The notes beneath the pieces are model-generated. The model was not told where the DNA came from. It made no database searches and saw only the letters and a program-made list of their open reading frames with translations. A stretch of 64,000 nt of DNA, taken from Perilla frutescens. Lineage: Eukaryota > Streptophyta > Magnoliopsida > Lamiales > Lamiaceae. The DNA is taken from positions 10,742,501-10,806,500 of the forward strand of contig BRKX01000017.1 of the NCBI GenBank assembly GCA_026008535.1. Reading direction: 5' to 3'. This document shows positions 46,801 to 57,239 of the stretch, piece after piece (the stretch's first letter is position 1; the number at the start of each line of letters is the position of its first letter). Position numbers and translations under genes: made by a program.

Positions 46801-48312
46801 TCACAATTGGCTTTGTTTGTATTTTGTAAGAATTAATTGTATAAAGGTACCGTGATATGCTCTCAAGTTAAATTATTACAAACCCTTGGTCTCTACTGAA
46901 AATAATAGACTTGGCTCACAAATGACCAAATTGCTGTCCATATATTTTTTGATTATTTCTCCTTTGATCTTAAACTGCATGCATTCTTTCCCAATTATCG
47001 ATAGCAGTACATGATTATGTTAGTATTATCTACAAACTTTGTACTGATGATTTTTCCTAGAGAATCTTTAATGTAGTCAGCAAAAAAGAAAAATAACTGT
47101 ATTTTACGCACAATGTGGTGGAGCTACAGGTCTCATAGTGGACTAGCTCTCTTAAGTTCTCATCGTGGAAGTCTATATTGTCTAGTTGTCTTTCAGGTTC
47201 TGAGTAGAGCTTATGCCTATAGTAAAGATTGATGAATGAGTTTGAAATTTAAACATTGCATCAGGGTCTTTTTATATATATATATGCTACCCCATTTTCA
47301 GTGAAAACTGAATAGTTTAGTCCACAATTAGGTAAACGATTAAAGCATTATGTTTGACGTAAAATAGAGGGTCATAATGTTAAGTATTGTTTATTATTAA
47401 AGGCTGTGGATGTAAGCGAGCAACATAGTGAATCGTAGATGAAGATCTGATTGTTATTATATATATGTCGTCTCCCCTCATATCTGCTTTGAAGGCAATA
47501 TGATTATTGACCGACTGATAATTCTCATCTGTCTGTGTCTGTGTCCATGTTTGTGTTTGTGACCGGGTTTCATATTGAAGATGCTTAATGGCTTATGCTT
47601 AAGATGCCTATTCAGCTTGTCTTATCTGCTCCATTTTTCATTTTTGACTTGTTTGAGGCTCCAACCTACGCTTCATCTGAGGGGCTACCAACACCGCCGG
47701 CATTTGCCATGAACAATCTACCAGCTGATATCAACTTCCACATGCGCCATCAGCCTGATATTGCCCTTGAAGAATATCCAGAACGTCCTGGTGAGCAAGA
47801 ATGCAGTTTTTTCCTAAAAACTGGCGACTGCAAATTCAAGTCAAATTGCAAATTTCACCATCCGAAGATTCGTATGCCCAAGGGAAAAGTAAACTCACAC
47901 TCTCTCAGCGACAAAGGCTTGCCTCTTAGACCTGTAAGTTTTTTTTGTTTTCTCACATATATCTATGTATATGTATATATTGCAGTATTAATTAATTTTC
48001 TACTGAATTTTTGACAACCATTATCCAACATGAAAAATAAAAGATGGGTTTTGTTGGTAGGGTTTTTCACATAAACTCCAATTGATGGATGAAAAATGCT
48101 CATGTGATTGTTTATTTGCCGCCTCCATAATGCAGGATCAACCTATCTGTACGCACTATCACCGCTATGGCATTTGCAAGTACGGACCGGCTTGTAAATA
48201 CGATCATCCATCAAACTTCGCCATCTTGCCGACCCCTTTTGATCAGCCACCATTCGGGAACTCAAACACGATGGACGGGGGTGTAATGCTGGGGAAAGGA
48301 AATGAAAGCTGA
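43879..48312 (+). CDS. CCCH-type zinc-finger protein, five fingers, six coding exons
   Basis: Predicted 515-residue protein, exons 43879-44514, 44633-44698, 45127-45246, 45611-45883, 47658-47933, 48136-48312; every junction is GT/AG and phase 0. Start chosen at ATG 43879 in ACCATGG context. Residues 1-170 are acidic and probably disordered. Five C-X8-C-X5-C-X3-H fingers: C186-H205, C233-H252 (split by intron 2), C279-H298, C414-H433, C462-H481, with typical Tyr/Phe contacts (YYMKFGSCKFG, YYMRTGSCKYG). Tandem fingers of this kind bind RNA or single-stranded nucleic acid; plant relatives I recall are Arabidopsis C3H43/C3H67. The long middle linker (298-414) is Ser/Pro-rich. Intron 4 is the longest, 1,774 bp. 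All splice sites are inferred from sequence and homology in memory. The only clear host gene in the window. Confidence 0.88.
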
Positions 48313-48535
48313 TTTTGAGCTTAGAAGCTTGAGAGCCTAACGTAGAAAAGCATCGGGTCTTTTTGTCAGGTCTTATTTATTTACTCTTTTAATGTTAAAA
48401 CTAGAGCTCAAACTTTGAACATGGAAGTTCTGCTCGACTTTGTTAGTGCCTGAATACAGTTTTGCAGAGACGACGACGCTTCTTAATTTATCTTGCTTCT
48501 GACTAGTGTGTTAACTGTCAACATAATAACTTTTT
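48313..48535 (+). other. Probable 3' UTR of CCCH gene
   Basis: T-rich sequence after the stop codon, before an inverted-repeat element at 48536. No strict AATAAA; AT-rich near-matches occur around 48370-48500. The 3' UTR may end in or near the transposable element. Confidence 0.4.
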
Positions 48536-49428
48536 GGGTAATTCTATTCACAACCTCCATTTTTCTCTTCGCAACCCCCACAATTAATTAAAATAAAAAT
48601 ATTTTTTAATTTTACTATTTTGTCCTTTTAGTCCTAATTACATAAAAGTCCTAAAAAATTAAAATTTGAGTTTTAGAAATCAACATTGCTCCATAACTCT
48701 GAATTGATATTCGTTGAGACACAATTAATTTTCTTTGTTTAATCATCACACCATATCTTAGCAATTTACCATGGATTATAGCTTTTTAGTCGTCATTGTT
48801 ATAGATAAATCAAACAACGTTCATTGATCTTCACCCCAGTAGAGGAGTTACCAACTAAAATTAGAAAAATACTTTTTTGAGAAGATATATATCAATTAAG
48901 TTGAGATTGAATAAAATGAGATATTATCAGAAGCATCCGTGATATTTGATTAGTTCTTTAAATTTTGTTTGTTCTCAATATCGAACAGTTGATGTATGTT
49001 GAATTTTGACAAGAATCGAGTCAGATAAAAAGGCAGAGGAAAACATCAATTTTCTGTTTTTGTTCTTCAAATTGTTGTCATGTGGTTTTCTGTAATACTT
49101 TTATGCATGCGTTAATTTAATCCAAATATCATTCCTTTGTATATTTTTCAATTAATCTCATGATGTTGCAGTTAGACTCGTGGTAATTGAGGCAAAAACA
49201 TTGTTCTTTATTATTTGCATATTAAGTCATTGAGTCATTGGAGGCAATCGAGGAAGAGGGTTTGGGGGCTGTAGATGAAACGGTGTGGGTTATTTTTATT
49301 TTTCTGGGGTTTTTTTAAGTATTGGGGGTTGTTTAGGGATAAAATAGTCTATCAAAAAATTATTTATATTTCAATTAATTATGGGGGTTGTAAATAGAAA
49401 CTTGGGGGTTGTGAATAGAATTGCCCTA
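48536..49428. mobile_element. Terminal-inverted-repeat element next to CCCH gene
   Basis: Left end GGGTAATTCTATTCACAACC and, in complement, right end AGGGCAATTCTATTCACAACC. The inverted repeats extend about 70 bp with the word CAACCCCCA and AATTAATT. About 890 bp, no transposase. Flanking AACTTTTT and AATTTTTT could be an imperfect 8-bp duplication. A sequence like its right end recurs near 52790-52855. Probably a non-autonomous DNA transposon. Confidence 0.65.
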
Positions 49429-49439
49429 ATTTTTTTAGC

Positions 49440-49926
49440 TTTAAAATGTCTAGCGTTATGATTATGATTATGAGCCGAGCCCATGTCAATGAAAATAGTG
49501 GAATTTTAACTAGCGTCGGCATTTAATGATTTGCAAAATTCAAATAAGAGAAATATTCAGCCTCATTCAGTCGTTGACGCTGAGATAAATGCAATTCTAT
49601 ACGGAATAGGACTATGTTTACAAGAAAGACTTGTTCCCTTTGTTGTTTACTCGGATTCCTTTTTGGCAATAAGATTGATTAAAGGGAAGCATGACGAGGT
49701 TCCTTTCCTTGAAGAAGAATTACCGCAACTTGCGGAGCTTATGAAAGATGGTTTTATTTGTGATTTCAAGCATATGTATAGAGAGGCTAATTTAGTTGCA
49801 CATTCTGTTGCGCATTTTGGTTCAACTTGTGATGATTTAATCAATTGGAACAAAGATTATCCCTGCTGGTTGGGGGAGATGTTTAAATAATAAACCATAT
49901 TTTCGATCAAAAAAAAAAAAAAAAAC
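49440..49926 (+). mobile_element. 5'-truncated LINE: RNase H end plus A tail
   Basis: A 119-codon frame (49531-49890) is the C-terminal RNase H of a plant LINE ORF2: VVDAEINAILYGIGLCL, VYSDSFLAIRLIKG, EANLVAHSVAHFG. It is followed within 20 bases by a run of A at about 49909-49926. Protein-like sequence upstream to about 49440 belongs to the same domain. This is the expected form of an aborted reverse-transcription insert. It differs from the RNase H of the LINE at 38423, so it comes from another LINE family. Confidence 0.8.
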
Positions 49927-50119
49927 ACCCTCCAATCACCTTCTAATGCACGTTTCAACAACAACCAAGTGTAAGATTATCAATTTTCATATCTAGAGTT
50001 CTATAATTGACGAATAGAACGGAACAAGTTTTCATATCCAGGTCGTGGAGGTGCAATGCTTTCGAATTTTAAGTATTTGTGGCAAAAGGGTGCTACTATC
50101 AAAGATAATGTTGAACAAC

Positions 50120-50121
<2 letters not shown>

Positions 50122-50167
<46 letters not shown>
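50122..50167. repeat. (TA)n/(CA)n microsatellite
   Basis: About 19 TA units followed by ACACACACA. Confidence 0.95.
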
Positions 50168-50384
50168 ATTATTTTTTATTGAAGTTCTATTTGTGATGTT
50201 TTCAGTTAGACAAAGACTTGCATTAAAGGGTCAAATATGATCTAAACTCGCCCAAACAACTCATTCAAACCCGCAAAAACAGTCAACGCGTTCTCACACG
50301 CGTATCACTAGGTATAAAGTCAGCTATGGAATATTTGCACATACTAAGAAGAAAATAAATAAATATTTTATCATAAATCATAAT

Positions 50385-50890
50385 GTGGGGTTTTAATTTA
50401 GTTGATTTATTAATCTTCTTGTTTTTGGAATGTTTGTTGATTCTCTAGACATCATGTATCACTATATATGAAGTAAAGTATCACTTAATATGAATTGAAG
50501 CATTAACTATAAAGTGTTTTCACATGCTAAGAAAAAAAATGAATTGTTTTCTACATAAATCATAATGTCGATTTTTAAATTAATTCAAAAAAATAAATGA
50601 ATTATTTTCTACATAAATCATAATGTGAAATTTTGAATTAATTCAAAAGAACATGTAATGTGATGTTTTAATTTAGTTGTTATCTTCATTCTTTTTGGAA
50701 TGTTTGTTGATTCTCCAGACATCATGTATCATTATCTATGAAGTAAAGTATCACTAATTATATGTCGAAGTATCACTTAATATAAATTGAAGTATTAGTA
50801 ACTATGAAATGTTTTCACATGGTAAAACAAAAAAAATAAATGAATAATTTTCTATATAAATCATAATGTTGACTTTTAAAATAATTCAAA
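50385..50890. repeat. 270-bp tandem duplication, diverged
   Basis: A unit containing TTTTTGGAATGTTTGTTGATTCT and GACATCATGTATCA starts at 50422 and again at 50692. The shorter word TACATAAATCATAATGT recurs around 50545, 50610 and, altered, 50855. No coding content. A/T-rich DNA with homopolymers follows to about 51060. Confidence 0.8.
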
Positions 50891-51432
50891 AAAATTAAAT
50901 ATATATTTATAAAAAAATTAAAAAAAATAACAAGTTAAAAAAAAAGAAAAAAATAGAAAAGAGTGATGGAGAAGGGGGAGGAACCACTAAAAAAGAAAAA
51001 GGAAAAAATAAAAAAAAAATAAAAAAGAGAAAGAACCATCTCATGAGTCAAAGAGAGATCCACTTAAGATAACAGACGGTCACGGGAGACTACCCATTCC
51101 GGTTATTGAACTAATAAAATTATTGAAGCTTTTAAGAAGCCCATTTGTCTTCGTACTAGCACGCTGAAGACTCGACGGAGGGAGCAGTCATTGATTACAC
51201 ACGGTTTCTGATGGAAGTTAGGATGAAGATGCAAACGTATATCTATCCTTTTTTTTCTGCAATTCTTGTTTTTCCCCTGTACAGTAATTTCTCCCTTTTA
51301 TATTAAAATTCAAGAATGAATACATACTTGTGAAGCATCATCAGCATTGACTTTGGTAAAGGTAGCTGAGATGTTTCCGATGAAGGCTAAATAAATGACT
51401 TGTGAATCATTGTGATTTTCGCCAACGCTCAA
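50891..51432. other. Unassigned AT-rich DNA
   Basis: A-rich stretch to about 51060, then mixed sequence (51060-51240) of more balanced composition that I do not recognise, then T-rich DNA. No supported gene. Confidence 0.4.
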
Positions 51433-52689
51433 CAGGGCCGATCCTGAGATTTTGAAAGGCTCGTGCGAGCATTGAAAATAGTGTTCCTAATTTTTTAAAA
51501 TTAAAATTTAAAAATACAAAAAAGGGATAAATTACACTTTGATGCTTACATTTTGAGTATTTTTTTAAAAAATGACGCACTTTTTCAAAATAAACAAAAT
51601 CGTACACACATTTTCATTTTTTTTTTGGCAATTCTAATATTTAATCAATTTTACGACCCGAAAATTGTACGTAATTGATTTTAATTTAATATTTTCCTGA
51701 TTGGATGAATTTTTTCCACGTGACTGAGAAAATATAAATATTAAAATACAATCAATTACGTGCGATTTTATGACCGTAAAATTGGTTAAATGTTATATTT
51801 GAATTGAACTTTTTGTTAATTTTGAAAAAGTGGGACATTTTTTAAAAAGTATCCAAAATGTAGGTATCAAAGTATAATTTACCCAATAAAATGTGCCTAA
51901 AATATTAGTTTGATACGTTCAAATCATTAAAAGTTTGCATTCTTGAAATATTTAAAATCATCCGACTTGTGCGCGCCCATTGATATTTGAACAAAACTGA
52001 AAAAAAATAATATATTTTAAACAATATCATGTACGGAACGCAAACTAGAAAATAGTATTTAAAGATCCTTCTCCTAACATTTTTTTAAGCAAACTCATTT
52101 ATAAATTTTTCAAAATCAATATTTTCTAGCAACACTTGTTCAATGGATATCAAAGCAAGTCTATTCAATCTTTCTTATGACATGGTCAATTACAAGTAAG
52201 ATTTTAATAAATAAATAAAAAACAACTTTGTAGATGCAACCATAGCAGGTATGGTCAATAAAATTCTATGAATAATGTATGCATTGGGACAACTATTCAA
52301 TTTTTTCAAGTAAGTCAATATATCTAAAGTTCTATATTCTTTTGGTAAAAGACACTACAAAGTTTTTAATTCTTGAAACACCTCTTGACCATCAAAATCA
52401 CTAAGCTCTCCATACTTTAGAATATTCTCAAGATGTTCATAGATATTGATTGGGATAGGCTTAGTATTATTTATAAAATATTGGGCAAAATATTGAGCTG
52501 GTCTTTCTTATATTATTTTTTAAAAGGTCTGAATTAATTTTTATAAACTAAAAGACTAATTTTTTTATAAACTAGAATATCTTAATATACCTATTATTAC
52601 TAAAAATTTAAAAAAAATGGTGTCCCTAAATTTTTGAGGCTCCTATGTGGCGCACCTCTCGTACGCCCTCAAGACCGCCGCTGGCTCTG
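51433..52689 (-). mobile_element. Degenerate hAT element
   Basis: Left end CAGGGCCGATCCTGAG and, in complement, right end CAGAGCCAGCGGCGGTC. Minus-strand translation shows broken relics of a hAT transposase: ILKYGELSDFDGQEVFQELK at about 52370-52450, and further down KSYL, ERLNRLALISIEQVLLENIDFEKF at about 52070-52210, which parallel the transposase at 41275-41874. No clear 8-bp duplication remains (51425-51432 against 52690-52697 match poorly). A palindromic MITE is nested inside at 51524-51884. Confidence 0.6.
51524..51884. mobile_element. Palindromic MITE, copy 1
   Basis: Ends GGGATAAATTACACTTTGATGC and, in complement, GGGTAAATTATACTTTGATACC; inverted similarity continues through CTTACATTTTG into the centre, with paired ACGTAATTGATT and AATCAATTACGT blocks near 51672 and 51750. 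A second family member lies at 62424-62666 and a terminal piece near 55925-55965. Confidence 0.8.
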
Positions 52690-53860
52690 AACATTGAGGG
52701 TAGACATTGATGCATTATTTTATTTTGTTAGGGTTTTAAGTATTTTATTTTGTTAGGGTTTTAAGTGACGGGGTAAGGGGTTGTAAGGGCAAAATAATCT
52801 AACGAAATAATTTAAATATTTTGATTAATTTGAGGGGTTGGGAATAGAATTACGCATAAAGGAAATTATGCTATAACGTGAAGTGAAGATTTTGTAATGT
52901 CAACATACATTCTCATGATAATGTCAATTTGTATTCATAGCGTTGGTTTGACGTCATTTTATATTGCAATTCAATTATTGGACGTGTGTTACTATTTGCA
53001 CTATTAATTTTTCAATATACACTACATTTATTATATACACCATTCTTTTTTTTATTATTATTATTATTTTTCTTTGCACACCACATTTTTTCTTTTTTAC
53101 CCTTTAGTTTAATAATTAGTTAAATTCAGAACAGTTTCTCACATTTCATCCAAGTTCGAAAAAAAATTTGGATATAGCATCAATCCAAACTCAATTAAAA
53201 AGACTTCTGAAATCATTGCAAAAAAGTAGAGCAGTTAACTTACATAATTAATGTCTTCTTCCTCTACGTGTTCCATAATTGATTTGTAGTCAAACATTCA
53301 TTAATAGTTCAAAGAAGTGTTTTGTGAAAATAGCAGACAAGATTTGAATGGATCAGAATTAATGAATTATGGTGTTATATTTTTTATTTGGATTTTATTT
53401 TTATTTCTTAATTTTAGTGGGGATTTGTTATTTTTGAAGTAAAAAGGTATTTAAGTACATTAATAATTATTTATTTTGTAATTAAATTTACTAGTGTTGT
53501 GTATTGAAAAATTGATGGTGTACATAAAAGCACCCTTATTGAAAATTGAACAGAAGCAGGTTAATGTAATGACATGAACCTTTTTTTTATTTCAATATAT
53601 TTTTAACTATTTCTTAAAAATGATTTTATTTATATTTATCTAATTTTAAATGTTTTCGTTGGGTACCTAACTTCCTATAAGTCGTGCTATTAGTTAAATT
53701 ATACAATTAATGTTGCAAATAAATTTATATGTAGTTACTTCAGTATTATATACATATTAATTATTATAATTATTATTTTGAATTCAATTGCCAAATTATC
53801 ATTTTTATTTATTGAGCTCAAAAGATTTATATTATGAGCCCAAATGTGATTTATTTTGAT
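52690..53860. other. AT-rich DNA with element remnants
   Basis: A 27-bp tandem repeat (TATTTTATTTTGTTAGGGTTTTAAG, about 52712-52765) and a right end like that of the 48536-49428 element (AGGGGTTGGGAATAGAATTAC, to about 52855) suggest a decayed copy. The remainder shows no gene. Confidence 0.45.
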
Positions 53861-53870
53861 CTCAACTATT

Positions 53871-54253
53871 GGAAAAGTCGATGCTGTCCAAACGGTATGG
53901 TGCCCGACTTTTCCATTTTATTTTTTGAAAATATTTTTAAAATATTTTTTGTAAAATATATTTTGGAGATATAAATGATGATATTAGTAGATGTTATTTA
54001 TGTTTGTCATAATTTTTTTCTGCCTCTTGCTGTATAAACGATAATGTTGTGTTTTTCACATGATATTGTTAAAAAAACAAACTCATATCGTTTACATAGC
54101 AGGAGGCGAAAAAAATTGTGACGAAGATAAGTAACATCTACTAATATTATTATTTATATCACCAAAATATAATTTGCAAAAACATTTTCAAAATATTTTG
54201 GAAAAATAAAATGCCCAAACGGGGCACCGTGTTTGGGCATCATCGACAATTCC
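53871..54253. mobile_element. 383-bp palindromic MULE-type MITE
   Basis: Almost the whole element is one long inverted repeat. The left terminus GGAAAAGTCGATGCTGTCC pairs with the complement of the right terminus, GGGAATTGTCGATGATGCCC, and the arms meet near the centre around 54050-54070 (AAACGATA and TATCGTTT). A perfect 10-bp direct duplication CTCAACTATT flanks it (53861-53870 and 54254-54263), in the 9-11-bp range of Mutator-like insertions. RNA from it would form a hairpin of about 180 bp. Confidence 0.85.
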
Positions 54254-54409
54254 CTCAACTATTTAATTTATTTTTAACCCATATATGGCCTAATTATTTT
54301 ATCTTCTTCACATAACTATTGTGGAAACACGATGAGAAACATTTTTCTACAAATTATATATAGCATGTGGTTAGGGGTGTAAATCCATTCCAAAATTGAT
54401 TGACTAGTC

Positions 54410-55030
54410 CACATAGCCCAAGAAAAGAAGAGGGTTAGAGTGAGGGCCGACCCTCTCATATGTCTACCATGAGCATTGTTCACGAGCCCCCATTTTTTTA
54501 TAATATAACATCTAAAAATAATAATTTTCTAAAAAAGTCTTGAACAAGTGGAAGTTTTGAATATATTTTTGCCTTTTCATTTTATCACAAGAAGTTGTCT
54601 TTATTGAATAAGCATACGTTGCAATGTCGTGTTAAACTTTAAAATGACTTCAAATATAATGATAAATTTCACATTGATTCTAATGATTTTTTGCTGAATT
54701 GCAAGAGTTATTATATAAATGTGTTCACCAATAAAAATAAATTCAATCACTGGAATTCTTAAGTTTCTTAAAATTGTAAACTGTTTTCCTAATGTTTCTA
54801 TTGCATATTGAATATTGTTGACAATTCCAGTTACTATAGTATCAACAGAATGAAGTTTTTCAAAACAAAAATGAACTAAACCATATTTGTGTTCAACTAC
54901 GTCTCAATAGATGTTAAATTAACTAGAAAATAATGATTTTAATGACCTTATTGATGATATTATTTCTCAAAATACTAGAAGATCTAAATTATTTCGATAT
55001 ACATACATACATAAATACATACATAAGCAG
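54410..55030 (+). pseudogene. hAT transposase relic
   Basis: Broken plus-strand reading frames around 54800-54990 retain hAT dimerisation-domain order: an ILLTIPVT-like start, SFSK, a LEN...DLIDDIISQNTRRSK stretch, parallel to the transposase at 41275-41874. Multiple stops. The left flank GAGGGCCGACCCTCTC recalls the CAGGGCCG terminus of these elements. Ends at a TACA microsatellite (about 54998-55026). Confidence 0.5.
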
Positions 55031-55451
55031 TTGAAGACCCCCGTCCGTGGGGCCAGGGAATTTGAAATTCAAAATGTCTCTATTTATACTGTTCAGTTTT
55101 GGAAACATACACACTTTGTACATTACATTTTCTGCACTTTAAGTTATGTACTTCCATTTCTGTTTTAACGCTGCTTTGGCAGAAAGAACAATCTCGGGCC
55201 TTATGCTCACAGGGCGTAGAATTGGTGTTGATCGAAGTCTAAATTAATTTAGTAAGTTTTATTATGCATTATGTCTTTAAATTCTGTATTTTCAATTCTA
55301 TCAAGCATGAGTAGTTAGATCTTTAATTCCGAGATTTGGACGACTGATACGGGTTTAAATACACTCGAATACTTATGAGGCCTTGTAGGCATATTACCGC
55401 ATGAATAAATTTCTGCCGAGTTTTGTTCTTATTCCAAGTGATTGTTTGTTA

Positions 55452-57204
55452 GAAAATTTCACTTTTGGCCCCACAGGACATGTTCGAGTCCGATTTTGGT
55501 CCTCATACTATCACTTTTGGTCCTATTTCAAAAAATTATATCAAATTTGACCCATAGGACTTGAGCTATCTATTTTGGTCCCATGATTTAAACGGGTCTA
55601 TTGATGGAGTAAGATGTGAGAAATTTTCACTTTTGGTCTCATAGGATACGCTACTCTACCTTTTGGTCCCATCAATGTCGATTTTACTCCCAAAGGTTTC
55701 GAACTATCAGTTTTTGCCACACCGTGACATTTTCCGTTAAATGTAATGTCGATTTTGACAATGGAAAGTTTTTATTTAGTTTAATTTAACAATATTGTTT
55801 ATTAGGGTTCACCACATCTAATTAGAGTTTATAATTATTTTTAATATTTAATTTTCAATTTTTAATTAATAATTCATTATTATAGTTGATTATTTCATAA
55901 TTAAATTCTTGTGAAGTAAAAGATCAAAAGAAAATTATACTTTGATACTTACATTTTGAGCTTTCACTGCAAAAAATTCACGTTTTAGTGATGGAAGCGC
56001 GCCAAGCCAAGCTCAAAATATTAAAAAAATAATAAAAATACATAAAATAATAAAAAAATTTAAAATTATAAAATAAAATAAATCTGAAAAGTAAAATTAA
56101 TAAAAATATTAATAAAATTATATTCGTAATTAATTAGTAATTGAAAAATAAAAAATAAAAAATATTAAAAAAATAGTATATAATATTAAAAAATGAAAAA
56201 ATAAAATAAAATTAAAATGTAAAATAAATAAAAAAATAATAATATTAAAAAGATTAAACCAAAACAAACAAATTGAACCAAATTGAGCTACTTGGTTCAG
56301 TTGGTTTGGTCATTTTTTCTTTAATTTTGATTTGGTTTTGAATATTAAAACCAAAACATAATTTGGTTAGGTTTCGATTTAAGTAAAAAATATTTTGGTT
56401 AAAACCGAACTAATCAATATATATATAATTTATGATTTATAATTCTAATATTAATTATACCTAAATTTAATATATCGTTTGTTATCTATTGAGTGCATGG
56501 ACGTCAATTTAAGCCTCAAAACTTTTACATAACTATTATCTAATACCCTATAATTTCTTTTGAAATGATTACTATGCCTCAAATCTTATTTCAAATATGC
56601 ATTCAAGCCCAATATTTTCAAGAAATGCCAAAATTTAGTGGTCTTGAACGTTGCATGCTAATCTAGAACAATAAAAAAATTACACTTTGACCCTTAAAGT
56701 CTTATATAATATGTTTTGATGCCTATACTATATGAAATTTCTTTCATCCCTAAGTCTCTTAAATGGGGGAGTGCAAAAGGTTAGTTTGGTACAAAATCGA
56801 GCTAAACTAGTAAAATCAAATAATTTTTTTTAAAAAAATTCAAACTGAACTAACCAAAATAATATATATAACCGAACCACCATAATTCTTTGGTTAGTTT
56901 GGTTTGGTTTTGTTTAACCGAATTTTCAATGATTTTTTTTATTTTTCCAAAATAATTATATCTAAATTTCCCTCCAAATCATTTCAATTTTGCCTCTAAT
57001 TAACTTGTAAATTTTTTTTTGGATTTTTTTTGTTTGAGACCAAAACCGGTACCAAAATGGGACCAAAATCCATAATTTTTTTAACGAAAACCATAACGGT
57101 GGGACTAAAAATGATAGTTCAAGTCCTATGGGACCAAAAGTGATAGTATGAGGACCAAAATCAGACTCTCAGACATGTCCTGTGGGACCAAAAGTGAAAT
57201 TTTC
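55452..57204. mobile_element. 1.75-kb element with long terminal inverted repeats
   Basis: The left arm GAAAATTTCACTTTTGG and following (55452 to about 55590) is the inverted match of the right arm ending at 57204, including CACAGGACATGT, TTTTGGTCCTCATACTATCACTTTTGGTCC and CATAGGACTTGA. The interior repeats the ACTTTTGGTCCCATAGGA theme at about 55625-55690, then is AT-rich. It also holds foldback-like AACCGAAC and GGTTTGGTT words near 56270-56410 and 56790-56940. No transposase; no target duplication recognised. Confidence 0.75.
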
Positions 57205-57239
57205 TCGACTTTTTATTTAATATGGCTAATGTGGTTGAT

